Shown here one piece after another: positions 8,582 through 17,605 of a DNA stretch of 64,000 nt; position 1 is the stretch's first letter; the number at the start of each line of letters is the position of its first letter. The position numbers were made by a program, and so were the translations under genes. The DNA is from Pusillimonas noertemannii (GTDB lineage Bacteria > Pseudomonadota > Gammaproteobacteria > Burkholderiales > Burkholderiaceae_B): NCBI RefSeq assembly GCF_003096595.1, contig NZ_QEKO01000002.1, positions 683,064-747,063 of the forward strand, read 5' to 3'. Under the pieces are notes generated by a model. It was not told where the DNA came from. It saw only the letters and a list, made by a program, of their open reading frames with translations, and ran no database searches.

Positions 8582-9664
8582 ATGCTTATCTACAATACCT
8601 GGTACGTTGCGGCAGAACCGCAGGAACTGAATGGCGGCCCGTTGGCACGCACAGTATTGAATACGCCGGTAGTCTTGTTCCGGACGGACTCCGGCCAAAT
8701 TGCCGCGCTCGAGGACAGATGCCCGCATCGTTTCGTGCCCTTGTCGCTTGGCAGAGTCGCAGGAGAAAACATCCAATGCGGCTACCACGGCGCGCAGTTC
8801 GACACGCGCGGCAATTTTCATCTGGTACCTGGGCAGTCTTCTGTCCCGAACACCTGTATCAAACGGTTCCCCACACTGCAAAAACACGGATACGTCTGGA
8901 TATGGATGGGCGAACCCGAGCTTTCATCTGACGTTTCCAGCATTCCGGAATTTCTATACCGAGGCGATCATCCCGACTGGGACGGCGGCTATGGCCACTT
9001 CGAATCCATACAGGCGAGCTATAGCTTGATCAATGACAACCTGTTCGACATTACACACGCCGAATATGTCCACCCCGGATCGTTCGGTGGTGAAGAAATG
9101 CGCTTTTACCGGCAGCTTCATGAGGGCCATGACTTTGTCGATCAGAAAACAACCTACAGCATCGGCGAAAGAAGCATTACGTTCCGAGTGCGATCACTGA
9201 ACATGGACGCCGGTGGACCATTCTACCGATGGATGGTCTCGACCAGCATGGGCGTCGAGCACTACGCCGGCAAGGTCGACCTGGACATGCAGGTCGATTG
9301 GGGCGCACCCTCATATACCTCTTTCCTGCTCAATGCCCGGCCATCCGGAAAGGCACCAGCCGACGGCGCGCAGGTTTGCAATATGCATGCCGTCACGCCT
9401 GAAACCGCAACGAGTTCACATTACTTCTTCCGTTCCGTAAAGAACTACGGAGGCGAGGAGCTGGCCGGGCCATTCATGGAGGGCGTAAGAGCCATCTTCG
9501 ACCAAGACCAGCCCATACTGGAAGCACAACAGCGAAACATCGGCGATGAAGAAGTACTCACCCGGAAGTCCGTCGCCTTCGCCGGAGACATGCTGTACCG
9601 ACGAGCACGCGTCATCAATGCGCAGCTGGCCGAGTTGGAAAAAAACCTTGCCCTTACATCCTGA
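8582..9664 (+). CDS. VanA-type Rieske oxygenase, alpha subunit
   Basis: The 360-residue protein is a Rieske non-heme iron oxygenase. The N-terminal Rieske cluster ligands are CPH (Cys47, His49) and CGYH (Cys66, His69). The mononuclear Fe(II) site is NLFDITHAEYVH (Asp156, His159, His164). The length and spacing resemble vanillate O-demethylase VanA and related aromatic demethylases or hydroxylases, which need a separate reductase to bring electrons from NADH. No ferredoxin or reductase gene is nearby. An AGGAGG lies about 10 bases before the ATG. The EthD-like gene follows after 14 bases, so the two are probably cotranscribed. Confidence 0.9.
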   Translation: MLIYNTWYVAAEPQELNGGPLARTVLNTPVVLFRTDSGQIAALEDRCPHRFVPLSLGRVAGENIQCGYHGAQFDTRGNFHLVPGQSSVPNTCIKRFPTLQKHGYVWIWMGEPELSSDVSSIPEFLYRGDHPDWDGGYGHFESIQASYSLINDNLFDITHAEYVHPGSFGGEEMRFYRQLHEGHDFVDQKTTYSIGERSITFRVRSLNMDAGGPFYRWMVSTSMGVEHYAGKVDLDMQVDWGAPSYTSFLLNARPSGKAPADGAQVCNMHAVTPETATSSHYFFRSVKNYGGEELAGPFMEGVRAIFDQDQPILEAQQRNIGDEEVLTRKSVAFAGDMLYRRARVINAQLAELEKNLALTS

Positions 9665-9678
9665 GCGGAGATCTAGCT

Positions 9679-10065
9679 ATGTATATGGTTGCCTTTTGCT
9701 ATCCAAACGGAGAAGCACGCAAGTTCGACTATGAACATCTGGTGAACAGGCATTTGCCGTTAGGCGTGGGCCTGACGCACAAGCACTTGGAGATCAAGCC
9801 TTTGAAGATTGTCGCCTACTTTCCTGTGCATGGGCCTAACAACAAAGAAGACTCTTCGCCCTATAGCGCCATTACCAATGTTTATTTCGAGAAAAAGGAA
9901 GAGGCGGAAAAATTTCTCGGGCTTTTCGACGTAGAAGAGGCGGCCCGGCTGCTATCCGAGGATTTTCCCAATTACACGCCGGGGCCGCCGTCCGTACTGA
10001 TGGCAAGGGTTACAGAAATTACGGATATGGACGCATTGGTCGATCAGTTCGTCCAGACACAATAA
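9679..10065 (+). CDS. EthD-like dimeric alpha-beta barrel protein
   Basis: The 128-residue protein starts MYMVAFCYPNGEARKFDYEHLVNRHLP-like (given here in part) and has the EthD-type layout: an N-terminal beta strand, a DYEHLVNRH helix near 23-31 and a C-terminal YTPGPPSVLMARV strand near 95-107. EthD-fold proteins form small alpha+beta barrels and accompany oxygenases in ether and aromatic degradation, often with unclear roles. GGAGATC precedes the ATG. Placement 14 bases after the Rieske gene suggests it is an accessory or an enzyme acting on the product. Confidence 0.7.
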   Translation: MYMVAFCYPNGEARKFDYEHLVNRHLPLGVGLTHKHLEIKPLKIVAYFPVHGPNNKEDSSPYSAITNVYFEKKEEAEKFLGLFDVEEAARLLSEDFPNYTPGPPSVLMARVTEITDMDALVDQFVQTQ

Positions 10066-10117
10066 CAGTAAAAATCAATCGACGCCGCTACCCATTGCGT
10101 GACATCCTCCACACGGA

Positions 10118-10148
10118 AGCTTGTGAAGCCCCTGGCTTCGACCAAGCT
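10118..10148. terminator. Stem-loop between convergent genes (possible terminator)
   Basis: Nested arms AGCTTG...CAAGCT and GAAGCC...GGCTTC form a strong hairpin with a 3-base loop, midway between the converging EthD-like and TonB-receptor genes. There is no T-run on either side, so intrinsic termination is uncertain. Confidence 0.4.
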
Positions 10149-10217
10149 CCCATAGGGCTGGCTCAGACCGAGCGAGGCCTGAAGTGTTTTGCGGGCTATA
10201 ACGCCATGAGTTCAAAC

Positions 10218-12383
10218 CTAGAAATCGACCGTGGCCGACAACATAAAGGTACGTCCGGCGGCGTTGGTCGCAAAGGACCCGCTGGCTAGCCAGTATTTCT
10301 TGTCCGTCAGGTTGTCGATGTTGGCGCGAAACACTACCGTTTTGCCGGCCACCCTGGTGCGATAGCGGGCGCCCACGTCGAAGGTCGTGACGGCAGGCAG
10401 GCTCAAGGTGTTTTCCGCGCTGATGTAAGTGGACGAGGTGTGCGAAACACGTCCATTGAGACTCAGGCCTTCCACCCACGGAGTGTCCCAATCCAGTCCA
10501 AGGTTGAAAGTTCGACGCGGTACGCCGGGCGCCGTGTTGCCCTCATTGATGCCGCCCTGCGTCTTGGTGAGCTTGCCCTGCGTGAAAGCAGCGCTGGCCA
10601 TGATGCGCAACCCGGGCTGCAGTTCGCCATAGGCCGTGAGTTCAAGGCCGCGGTTGCGCTGTTCGCCAAAATAGCCGTACACATTAGCGTCGTCGGCCTG
10701 GGCGGCCGGCCGAGCCAGCTGAAAGACCGCCGCCGTGGTGGTGATATGGCCCCAGTCGACCTTTACGCCCGCCTCGTACTGCTTTGACTTGTACGGACTG
10801 AGCACTTCGCCGGCGTTCGCGTACATCGGGCTTACCACGGTGCCGCGCGTCAGCCCTTTGGTAAAGTTGCCGTAAACCGAAACGTTGTCCAACGGCTTGA
10901 CCACGATGCCCGCCACCGGCGAAATGGCGTCGGCCTTATAGGTGCCGGTTTTTGCGCCGGTGGCCGTGCTGTAGCTGTCGACCTCAACGGTCTGCTTACG
11001 CGCACCCACGGTCAGGAGGACGCGATCCTGAACGAAGGACAAGGTGTCGGCAATTGCGATGCTGTCCAATGTAGTCTCGGACGCCCGCTCCATGCTGTTG
11101 CGCACGGGCGAATTCGGAGGAAGCGGCACAGGATCATAGATGTTCGATGGCACAGCGATGGTGCCGGGCGAGTAGGCGTTGCCGGTTTCCTGACTCAGGC
11201 GCGTCGCGGCCAGGCTTAGCGTGTGGCCTATTCCGCCCGTGTCGAAACGGGCCTGCAGGCCGACATCGCCGCTGAAGGTCTTGGAATAGGAGTCGTAATA
11301 GGAATTCATGACCCCGAAGTTCCCGTCGGCGTCCACCCCCTGCCGTGCGAGCGTAAGCGGATCGACGGAAATCGGAAACACCTGCTTGACGACGTTATCT
11401 CGATAGCCCAAGGCGAAATGGCCCGTTATGTGGTCGGTAATATCGTATTCAAGTCGCGAGGCGATCGTCTTGTCGCGCTGCGTCAGTGTAGTGCCCGGAT
11501 AGAAGGCGATACGCCCATCGGGCGCGGCGGGAATCTCGGTAATATCGGGACGGAAGCCGATCTGCGAGCGGAAATCATCCACTTCTTCATCCTGGTATAT
11601 CGCGTCCAGCGACCACCTGAGGCGCGCGCCCCGATAGTCCAGCGCCAGCGCCCCCAGGCCCAGATTCTGCTTGCCATCGTCAATGGACGCTTCGCCGCCG
11701 CGCAATACGCCGTTAAAGCGCACGCCCCATGCATTGTTCTCGCCGAAGCGCCGGCTCACATCTACGTGAGCGCCCAGATTGGCCTTGCTGGTATAGGTGG
11801 TGGTCAAACGCGTCAGCGGCTCGTCGCGAGCCCGCTTGGTTACCACATTGATGCTGCCGCCCACACTTCCATTGGGCGGAATGCCCCGCATAAGCGTGCC
11901 GGGCCCCTTGAGCACTTCGACGCGTTCGATGAATTCCAATGGAAGGCGGTTGGCCGACAGCAAGCCGTATAAACCATTCATTCCCACGTCGCCCGTGCCG
12001 ACGCTGAATCCGCGGATCTGGAAGTCTTCGCCAAAGCCGCCTGTGGAAGTGGTGGTGCGCACCGAGGCATCGTTGGTGATGATGTCGGCCAACGTGCGCG
12101 CCTGTATGTCTTCTATTAGTTCCGAGGTGTAGTTAACCGTGCTGAAAGGCGTGTCCATGACGTTGCCCGCGCCCAGCATTCCCAGACCGCCCCCTTGCGC
12201 CACCTGCCCGCCCGCATAAACGGGCTGTAATGGATCGTTGGCCTGGCTACCCTGCACGACGACGGCCGGCAATACTGTCGACGGCGTCGCCGTTTGCGCG
12301 AACGCTCCGCCCCCATACGCGAGCAAAAGGCCGGCTGCCAGAGGGCTTAGCAAAGTGGGACGCAGTACAGAACGAGAAGGCAT
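10218..12383 (-). CDS. TonB-dependent siderophore receptor
   Basis: The protein is about 721 residues from ATG 12383. It begins with a signal peptide (LLSPLAAGLLLAYGGGAFAQ), then a plug domain (MDTPFSTVNYTSELI, DFQIRGF, ERVEVLKGPGTLMRG, GSVGGSINVVTKRA), then a beta-barrel ending in Phe, as usual for outer-membrane proteins. It resembles FhuE/FpvA-type ferric-siderophore receptors. An upstream in-frame ATG at 12428 would add 15 residues before the signal peptide and is less likely. A Fur box lies upstream, and the PepSY gene is divergent. The siderophore cannot be predicted. Confidence 0.9.
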   Translation of the reverse strand: MPSRSVLRPTLLSPLAAGLLLAYGGGAFAQTATPSTVLPAVVVQGSQANDPLQPVYAGGQVAQGGGLGMLGAGNVMDTPFSTVNYTSELIEDIQARTLADIITNDASVRTTTSTGGFGEDFQIRGFSVGTGDVGMNGLYGLLSANRLPLEFIERVEVLKGPGTLMRGIPPNGSVGGSINVVTKRARDEPLTRLTTTYTSKANLGAHVDVSRRFGENNAWGVRFNGVLRGGEASIDDGKQNLGLGALALDYRGARLRWSLDAIYQDEEVDDFRSQIGFRPDITEIPAAPDGRIAFYPGTTLTQRDKTIASRLEYDITDHITGHFALGYRDNVVKQVFPISVDPLTLARQGVDADGNFGVMNSYYDSYSKTFSGDVGLQARFDTGGIGHTLSLAATRLSQETGNAYSPGTIAVPSNIYDPVPLPPNSPVRNSMERASETTLDSIAIADTLSFVQDRVLLTVGARKQTVEVDSYSTATGAKTGTYKADAISPVAGIVVKPLDNVSVYGNFTKGLTRGTVVSPMYANAGEVLSPYKSKQYEAGVKVDWGHITTTAAVFQLARPAAQADDANVYGYFGEQRNRGLELTAYGELQPGLRIMASAAFTQGKLTKTQGGINEGNTAPGVPRRTFNLGLDWDTPWVEGLSLNGRVSHTSSTYISAENTLSLPAVTTFDVGARYRTRVAGKTVVFRANIDNLTDKKYWLASGSFATNAAGRTFMLSATVDF

Positions 12384-12471
12384 GAAATAGCTCTTATTTG
12401 ACGTAAAACCGAAGAAGAAGGGGCGCATAGGCTTGGTCGTTGGATATAGGTATAATTTTTAAACCTAAAAA

Positions 12472-12486
12472 TAATAATCGTTCTCA
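12472..12486. promoter_or_regulatory. Fur box for the TonB receptor / PepSY divergent pair
   Basis: Read on the minus strand the site is TGAGAACGATTATTA, matching 12 of 14 fixed positions of the 7-1-7 Fur consensus TGATAATNATTATCA. It lies about 90 bases before the receptor start and 150 before the PepSY start, so iron-loaded Fur could silence both. Confidence 0.75.
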
Positions 12487-12637
12487 ACTACATTATCAAC
12501 AAAAAACCGGCGATCCAGCCGAACCTTCGCACCCAGGAACCGGCATGGCCTGTAATCCACCCTTCCAGCTTGCCTACGCCCTCAGCGCCACGACACCGCA
12601 CGAGGCCATGCAACCCGCCGCAGCCGGGATCTAAGCC

Positions 12638-13975
12638 ATGCTGTCCACCGGAGCATTGCGTAACTGGTCTTTCGTGCACAAGTGGACCAGCCTGATCAGC
12701 ACGGTTTTTCTTTTAATGCTGTGCCTGACCGGCCTGCCCCTGATTTTTGAGCACGAGATCGAACACTGGCTGGCTGAAGACGCGCAGCACACTACGGCCG
12801 CCAGCGGCCTGCCCATGGCTGACCTCGACCAGGTCGTATTGGCCGCCCAAGAACAAGCCCCCGGTAAGGAGGTCATGTTCGTCGGCGATATTACCGACGA
12901 CGGATTCTGGTATGTAAACCTTGCCGACAAGGTAAGCGGCGGCGGCTCACGAACCACCGTGACCGTCGACTACTACACAGGCAAAGTGCTGGGCCCATCC
13001 GCCCAGCGCAGTGCCTTCATGGCATTCATGCTGCAGTTGCATACCGACCTGTTTCTGGGGTTGCCCGGCAAGCTGTTCCTTGGGCTGATGGCGTTCCTTT
13101 TGCTTGCAGCAATCATATCCGGTGTAGTGCTGTATGCGCCCTTTATGCGGAGACTGCGCTTCGGCGAGATTCGCCGCGATCGTCAGCCGCGTCTTAAATG
13201 GCTGGACCTGCACAATCTATTGGGCATCGTAACCCTCGTCTGGGTAGGCACTGTCGGCGCCACCGGCATGATCACCACCTGGGCCGAGTTGATCGTTGGC
13301 GCATGGCGCGCCGACCAGATGGCCGAAATGGTGGCTCCGTATGCGGGCCGGCCGCCCGTAACAGAGCCCGGGTCGCTGCAGCAGGCAGTGCGTGCAGCCC
13401 AGCAGCTCGAACCCAATATGCAGCTGGGCTTTGTCGCGTACCCCGGCTCCAGCATGGCAAGCCCACATCATTATGCGGTGTTCATGCGTGGCACCGAGCC
13501 GCTGACGTCGCGCCTGCTGAAACCCGTACTGGTGGACGCGCGAACATTGCAAGTCACGGACAACCGCCCCCTGCCCTGGTACATGCTTACATTGCTTCTC
13601 TCAGAACCGCTTCACTTCGGAGACTATGGCGGCCTGCCCATGAAAATACTCTGGGCAGCGCTGGACATCATTACGATCATCGTACTGGGTAGCGGCCTGT
13701 ACCTTTGGCTCGCCCGCGGCCGACAGGCACCCGCCCAGCCCGACCGCGCCATAGCGCCGTCCTCCGCAAACCGGATGTCAGCCAAAGGCGAGAACAAGCG
13801 CCCACACAGCGGCATGCGTGATATCTGGCAGGCTCCCACGATCGTGGCGGCGATCACCTTGGTCGGCCTGATTGCGGCCCTCGTGGGCGACGGCTGGAAA
13901 GACGCCGTGTCATGGATGGCGCTTAGCGTGCCCGTGGCCTTGATAGCGTGGAAGTGGGGGCGCCGCCAGGCCTAG
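12638..13975 (+). CDS. PepSY-domain inner-membrane protein (PiuB-like)
   Basis: The 445-residue protein is a PepSY-associated transmembrane protein. An N-terminal HKWTSLISTVFLLMLCLTG segment is followed by a second transmembrane helix near 145-170, further helices near 195 and 325-350, and two at the C-terminus (about 395-440). Relatives such as PiuB and FsrB-like proteins are iron-repressed and thought to move electrons across the inner membrane to reduce imported ferric siderophores. The divergent receptor and shared Fur box support that role here. The electron donor is not identified. The ATG at 12638 is 3 bases after the stop of a short unconvincing ORF. Confidence 0.85.
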   Translation: MLSTGALRNWSFVHKWTSLISTVFLLMLCLTGLPLIFEHEIEHWLAEDAQHTTAASGLPMADLDQVVLAAQEQAPGKEVMFVGDITDDGFWYVNLADKVSGGGSRTTVTVDYYTGKVLGPSAQRSAFMAFMLQLHTDLFLGLPGKLFLGLMAFLLLAAIISGVVLYAPFMRRLRFGEIRRDRQPRLKWLDLHNLLGIVTLVWVGTVGATGMITTWAELIVGAWRADQMAEMVAPYAGRPPVTEPGSLQQAVRAAQQLEPNMQLGFVAYPGSSMASPHHYAVFMRGTEPLTSRLLKPVLVDARTLQVTDNRPLPWYMLTLLLSEPLHFGDYGGLPMKILWAALDIITIIVLGSGLYLWLARGRQAPAQPDRAIAPSSANRMSAKGENKRPHSGMRDIWQAPTIVAAITLVGLIAALVGDGWKDAVSWMALSVPVALIAWKWGRRQA

Positions 13976-13979
13976 GCTT

Positions 13980-14444
13980 CTATTTAGATTTCAACAGCGC
14001 ATGCAAGGCCAAACCCGCCCCAAAGGCAAGGTAGACATAGGCTAGCGATGGCTTGCCGAGCCGGCGCTCAAAGCCGGGCGTCAGTCGTTCGGGCGTACAG
14101 TACAAGTCCACCACGCAGGCCGTGGCCGCAACGCCACCCGCCAGAGTCAAGGCCTCGAACTTGGTGGGCTCGGCCTTGCGACGACTCAACAGAAACTCGT
14201 AGCCAAGGGCCCAAAAGATAGAGGCGGCGTGGTGTATGCAGTAGCCGGCCAGACTGTAGCGCAGTGAGCCTTGCTCTTTATGCAGGGCCTTGTCGCCCCA
14301 CAGCCAGTGGCTTACGGCGTTCACCGGAGCGAACGCGGCGCTGCAGTCGCGCGCGCCACCATGCAATAAGGCGACTGTCGATACAACACTGGCGTAGCTA
14401 CCCGAAGTGGCGGCGCTCTTGAGCACTCTTACCAATGTTTTCAT
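13980..14444 (-). CDS. Small hydrophobic (membrane) protein of unknown function
   Basis: The 154-residue protein starts at ATG 14444 with GGAG 9 bases upstream; longer in-frame starts run antisense into the epimerase gene and are unlikely. It has several moderately hydrophobic stretches (GYCIHHAASIFWALGYEFLL near 70-90, LTLAGGVAATACVVDLYCT near 100-118, LAYVYLAFGAGLALHALL near 133-150), suggesting a three-to-four-helix membrane protein. I do not recognise the family. It converges on the PepSY gene with a 4-base gap and diverges from the SDR-DoxX gene. Confidence 0.6.
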   Translation of the reverse strand: MKTLVRVLKSAATSGSYASVVSTVALLHGGARDCSAAFAPVNAVSHWLWGDKALHKEQGSLRYSLAGYCIHHAASIFWALGYEFLLSRRKAEPTKFEALTLAGGVAATACVVDLYCTPERLTPGFERRLGKPSLAYVYLAFGAGLALHALLKSK

Positions 14445-14535
14445 TTGTGGAATCTCCGGAGGCCCGCGGCCTCTTAGAATAGCAAGAGGCGCTGGCTTTC
14501 CTTGTAACGACCTGTTGAACGCATCCGAGGCCGAC

Positions 14536-15825
14536 ATGAAGATATTGCTCACCGGAGCGTCGGGCTTTATCGGTAGACATTTGCTCGATGCCCTGCTCGA
14601 TGCGGGCCATGAGGTGGTCTGTGCTCTGCGCAAAGCGAAAGCCGAGGCAAGGCCGGGCACGTCGCAGTTCATCATTGACTACAACGACGCCAGGCGCGCG
14701 CAAGATTGGCTCGCCGAGCTTGACGGCGTGGAGGTCGTCGTGAATGCCGTAGGCATCCTGCGCGAATCGCCAGGGCAAACCTTCGATGCGCTGCATCGAG
14801 CCGCACCCACTGCGCTGTTTTCAGCGGCAGCCCAAGCCGGCGTTGGCCACATTGTCCAGATTTCGGCGCTGGGTGCCGATGCGCAAGCGACCTCGCGCTA
14901 TCATCTAAGCAAGAAGGCGGCCGATGATTTCCTGCTGGCCCTGCCAACACGCAGCACCATCGTGCAGCCTTCGCTGGTGTACGGCCCGGGTGGCGCGAGT
15001 GCCGCCCTCTTCGAGCGCTTTGCCAGCATGCCTCTAATTCCCTTGCCCGGTGACGGCAAGCAGCAAGTGCAACCCGTGCATATAGACGATGTGGTCGTCG
15101 CATTGCGGCTTATCATCGAGTCGTCCTCTACATCCGACACCCGGATTGCCCTGGTGGGTCCCCAACCGATAACCATGCGAGCCTTCTATGCCGCCTTGCG
15201 TCAAGCCATGGGTTTCGTCCGCCCGGCGCGCTTTATCGGCATCCCGATGCTCCTGGTGCGCTGGGCAGCTGCAATCAGCAGTCGCCTGGGAAGAGGTTTC
15301 CTGGACGAAGAAACGCTGGGTATGCTGCAAAGGGGCAACACGGGCGATCCCGCGCCGTTGATTTCACTGCTGGGTCATGAACCACGCGAGCCAAGGCATT
15401 TCGTTCCACGGCCTTACGCCGATGCCGTGGCCACCCGCGCGCAAATGCGATGGCTGCTGCCAGTGTTGCGATGGTCTATCGCGCTGGTATGGATCATTAC
15501 CGGCCTGGTCTCACTAGGCCTTTATCCCGTGGAGCAAAGCTACGAGCTACTGGCACGCACCGGCATGCCGCCCTCTGTGCAACCGCTGTTCCTGCATGGC
15601 GCCGCGCTATTAGACCTGGCGCTGGGGGTGCTGACCATACTGCCGCGGCGCCCACGCGTTACATGGGTGGCGCAGGCGGTGCTGGTGCTCGCCTACACCG
15701 CCATCATTACATTGAAACTTCCCGAGTTCTGGCTGCATCCCTATGGTCCTGTGTTGAAGAACCTACCCTTCTTGGCAGCCCTGTGGGTCATTTACGAACT
15801 AGAGGACCGGCCATGGAATACCTGA
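14536..15825 (+). CDS. NAD(P)-dependent sugar-epimerase-like protein fused to a DoxX-like membrane domain
   Basis: The 429-residue protein has two parts. Residues 1-300 are an atypical short-chain dehydrogenase with the N-terminal motif GASGFIGRHLLDALL and a YHLSKKAADD active-site-like segment near 123. Residues about 310-429 form four hydrophobic helices of the DoxX-like type (LRWSIALVWIITGLVSLGLY, then PLFLHGAALLDLALGVLTIL). The start at 14536 follows GAGG; an earlier in-frame ATG would add 43 uncharacteristic residues. Such fusions occur in proteobacteria, with function unproven but probably membrane quinone- or lipid-linked redox. It overlaps the DUF2269 gene by 13 bases. Confidence 0.8.
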   Translation: MKILLTGASGFIGRHLLDALLDAGHEVVCALRKAKAEARPGTSQFIIDYNDARRAQDWLAELDGVEVVVNAVGILRESPGQTFDALHRAAPTALFSAAAQAGVGHIVQISALGADAQATSRYHLSKKAADDFLLALPTRSTIVQPSLVYGPGGASAALFERFASMPLIPLPGDGKQQVQPVHIDDVVVALRLIIESSSTSDTRIALVGPQPITMRAFYAALRQAMGFVRPARFIGIPMLLVRWAAAISSRLGRGFLDEETLGMLQRGNTGDPAPLISLLGHEPREPRHFVPRPYADAVATRAQMRWLLPVLRWSIALVWIITGLVSLGLYPVEQSYELLARTGMPPSVQPLFLHGAALLDLALGVLTILPRRPRVTWVAQAVLVLAYTAIITLKLPEFWLHPYGPVLKNLPFLAALWVIYELEDRPWNT

Positions 15826-16286
15826 TCGTGAAATGGCTTCATGTGCTGGGTTCCACATTGTTGTTTGGCACCGGCATAGGCAGCGCCTTCTATCTGCTGC
15901 TTGCCAGCCTGTCCAAAGACACGGCTGTTGTGGCGAAAGTATCGGCTTATGTGGTCATCGCTGATTACCTATTCACCGCCACGACAGCGCTCGCCCAGCC
16001 GCTGACGGGGTTCTGGCTGGTTCACCTGGCGGGCTTTCCGCTATCGGCGGCGTGGCTGTATTACTCCATATTTCTGTATGGGATCGCCATTGCTTGCTGG
16101 TTGCCTGTGGTGGGCATACAGGTACATCTACGCAATCTGGCCCGAGATGCCGCACAACAGCAAGTCGCGCTGCCCCGGGCCTACTGGTACTGGTTCCGCA
16201 TTTGGATCGCGTTAGGCGTTCCCGCATTTTTTGCATTCGTCGCCATCTTCTATCTTATGGTTTTCAAGCCGGCCGCTTTCAGTTGA
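15813..16286 (+). CDS. DUF2269-family integral membrane protein
   Basis: The 157-residue protein has four hydrophobic helices (about residues 5-30, 45-70, 78-102, 130-153) and the opening YLIVKWLHVLGSTLLFGTG typical of DUF2269. The conserved His in the first helix is reminiscent of heme- or quinone-binding membrane proteins, but no function is established. It overlaps the 3' end of the SDR-DoxX gene, and this pair commonly occurs together, so the two probably work in one membrane complex (inference). Confidence 0.8.
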   Translation: MEYLIVKWLHVLGSTLLFGTGIGSAFYLLLASLSKDTAVVAKVSAYVVIADYLFTATTALAQPLTGFWLVHLAGFPLSAAWLYYSIFLYGIAIACWLPVVGIQVHLRNLARDAAQQQVALPRAYWYWFRIWIALGVPAFFAFVAIFYLMVFKPAAFS

Positions 16287-16326
16287 CCCCCGGCTGCGCA
16301 ACGGGCCGCTCATCGCGTCAACCCGG

Positions 16327-17583
16327 CTACAAAGCGCCCGGTTCGCCACCAACGTAGCGCGCCCGCGGACGCAGCATGAACCCTTGCGTTCGCTGCTCCA
16401 GCGCGTGTGCCATCCAGCCGACTGATCGGCTGAGTATCCACAAGACCGAAGCACCGTCTCGGGGCATTCCCACTGACCTGGCGAGTATGACCAGCGCCAC
16501 AGCTATTCCGGGCAGAACCGAGCTCTCGGCCTTGGCCTGTGCCAGGAACTCGAGCAGCATGGGAACCTTGGGGTCCATGGGCTTAAGCTTCGAAGCAAGC
16601 CTCAACAGATATTCAGCGCGAGGGTCTCCCTTCGGGTACAAGGGATGGTTGAAGCCGAATAGCGATGTTCCCCGTTGCGCGGCAAAGCGCTGCATCTCGC
16701 TCCAGTTACGCCTGGAGAGCGGTTCAAACAGCCGCTCATCCACGGCAGTTGTAGCAGCGACGGTAGAAGATCCGGCGTGTACACACAAGGCTGCAGCGAC
16801 GCAAGAAAACAAGTCGCTATTGGTAGAGGCTGCGATGCGCGACGCGAATGAGGCGCTTGCCAGTTCATGGTCGGCCAATAAAACCAGCGCCTGATTGACC
16901 GCAGATCTATTGTCCTCTGTCGGCTCGCACGCCGCGGCCCGCAATACCTGGACAGCAATAGGCTCATTCGCTCGGCGGTGCACAAATCGCTTGGCGGGAG
17001 AAAAATAGCCAAGGCAGCCGGCCAGAGTCTGGATAATCAGCCGCTCGGCCTGGACACGATTTCCCGCAAGTTCCCGAGCGCCGCCTCCGCTCATGCCGAG
17101 AGCCAATATCGCCCTGGCCAGGACTTTGCTGACATCGTCCGATTCAACGCCCTTCATGCCCAAGGCCAATGCCTTTTGGCAGTAAGCGGGGGTTTCGAGC
17201 TCTGGCCATGCCTCGATGCCCGGCTGCCATACGCCCGCCAGCAGCAAATGGACGACAGTCTCGAATGAGATGCCGGAATCCGCGAGCTCGCTCGCCTTGC
17301 GATTGCGATAGAAAGGCCCGGTAGAGTCGATATATGTGATGTTTGTATTAACTACGGGCTCGCCCCAACGCAAGGCCCGGGAGGCAGTCTCGGCCTTTAC
17401 CGGCGGCCCTGGATGCCGGGCCTTGAGCCGCTCAACGTCCTCACGCAGGTACATGCTTCGGCGCCGTGCATGATCTTTGGCTCTGCGCAGCAAGCCTCGG
17501 CTTACATATGCATAGAGCGTGGCTGGTTTTACTCCCAGGGCCCGAGCCGCCTCGTCGCGCGTCAAATAATCAGGGTTTTCCAT
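16327..17583 (-). CDS. Citrate-synthase-fold protein with N-terminal helix-turn-helix
   Basis: The 418-residue protein has a MerR/excisionase-like helix-turn-helix (about residues 5-52: LTRDEAARALGVKPATLYAY, ending in REDVERLK) fused to a citrate-synthase fold (about 65-410). Of the catalytic residues, His239 (ADHE) and His313 (GFNHPLY, followed by GDPRA) remain. The substrate loop usually GP-x-HGGAN reads CVHAGSST, and the catalytic Asp appears replaced by Ala361 (PGIAV for PNVDF). It may therefore be a metabolite-sensing regulator rather than an enzyme. It is divergent from a cupin gene, and a palindrome lies 6 bases before its start. Confidence 0.82.
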   Translation of the reverse strand: MENPDYLTRDEAARALGVKPATLYAYVSRGLLRRAKDHARRRSMYLREDVERLKARHPGPPVKAETASRALRWGEPVVNTNITYIDSTGPFYRNRKASELADSGISFETVVHLLLAGVWQPGIEAWPELETPAYCQKALALGMKGVESDDVSKVLARAILALGMSGGGARELAGNRVQAERLIIQTLAGCLGYFSPAKRFVHRRANEPIAVQVLRAAACEPTEDNRSAVNQALVLLADHELASASFASRIAASTNSDLFSCVAAALCVHAGSSTVAATTAVDERLFEPLSRRNWSEMQRFAAQRGTSLFGFNHPLYPKGDPRAEYLLRLASKLKPMDPKVPMLLEFLAQAKAESSVLPGIAVALVILARSVGMPRDGASVLWILSRSVGWMAHALEQRTQGFMLRPRARYVGGEPGAL

Positions 17584-17588
17584 GTCTG

Positions 17589-17605
17589 TTGATTAATTCA
17601 ATCAA
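17589..17605. promoter_or_regulatory. Palindromic operator candidate before the HTH-citrate synthase gene
   Basis: Perfect arms TTGATT and AATCAA are separated by 5 bases; a related half-site ATTGAT follows at 17607-17612. The site is 6 bases upstream of the HTH-citrate synthase start and 112 before the cupin start, so it fits autoregulation and control of the cupin gene (inference). Confidence 0.55.

Noticed and set aside
12440-12634. A 64-codon ORF between the TonB receptor and PepSY genes
   Set aside because: It has no ribosome site, spans the Fur box, and has no recognisable features; it may be chance.
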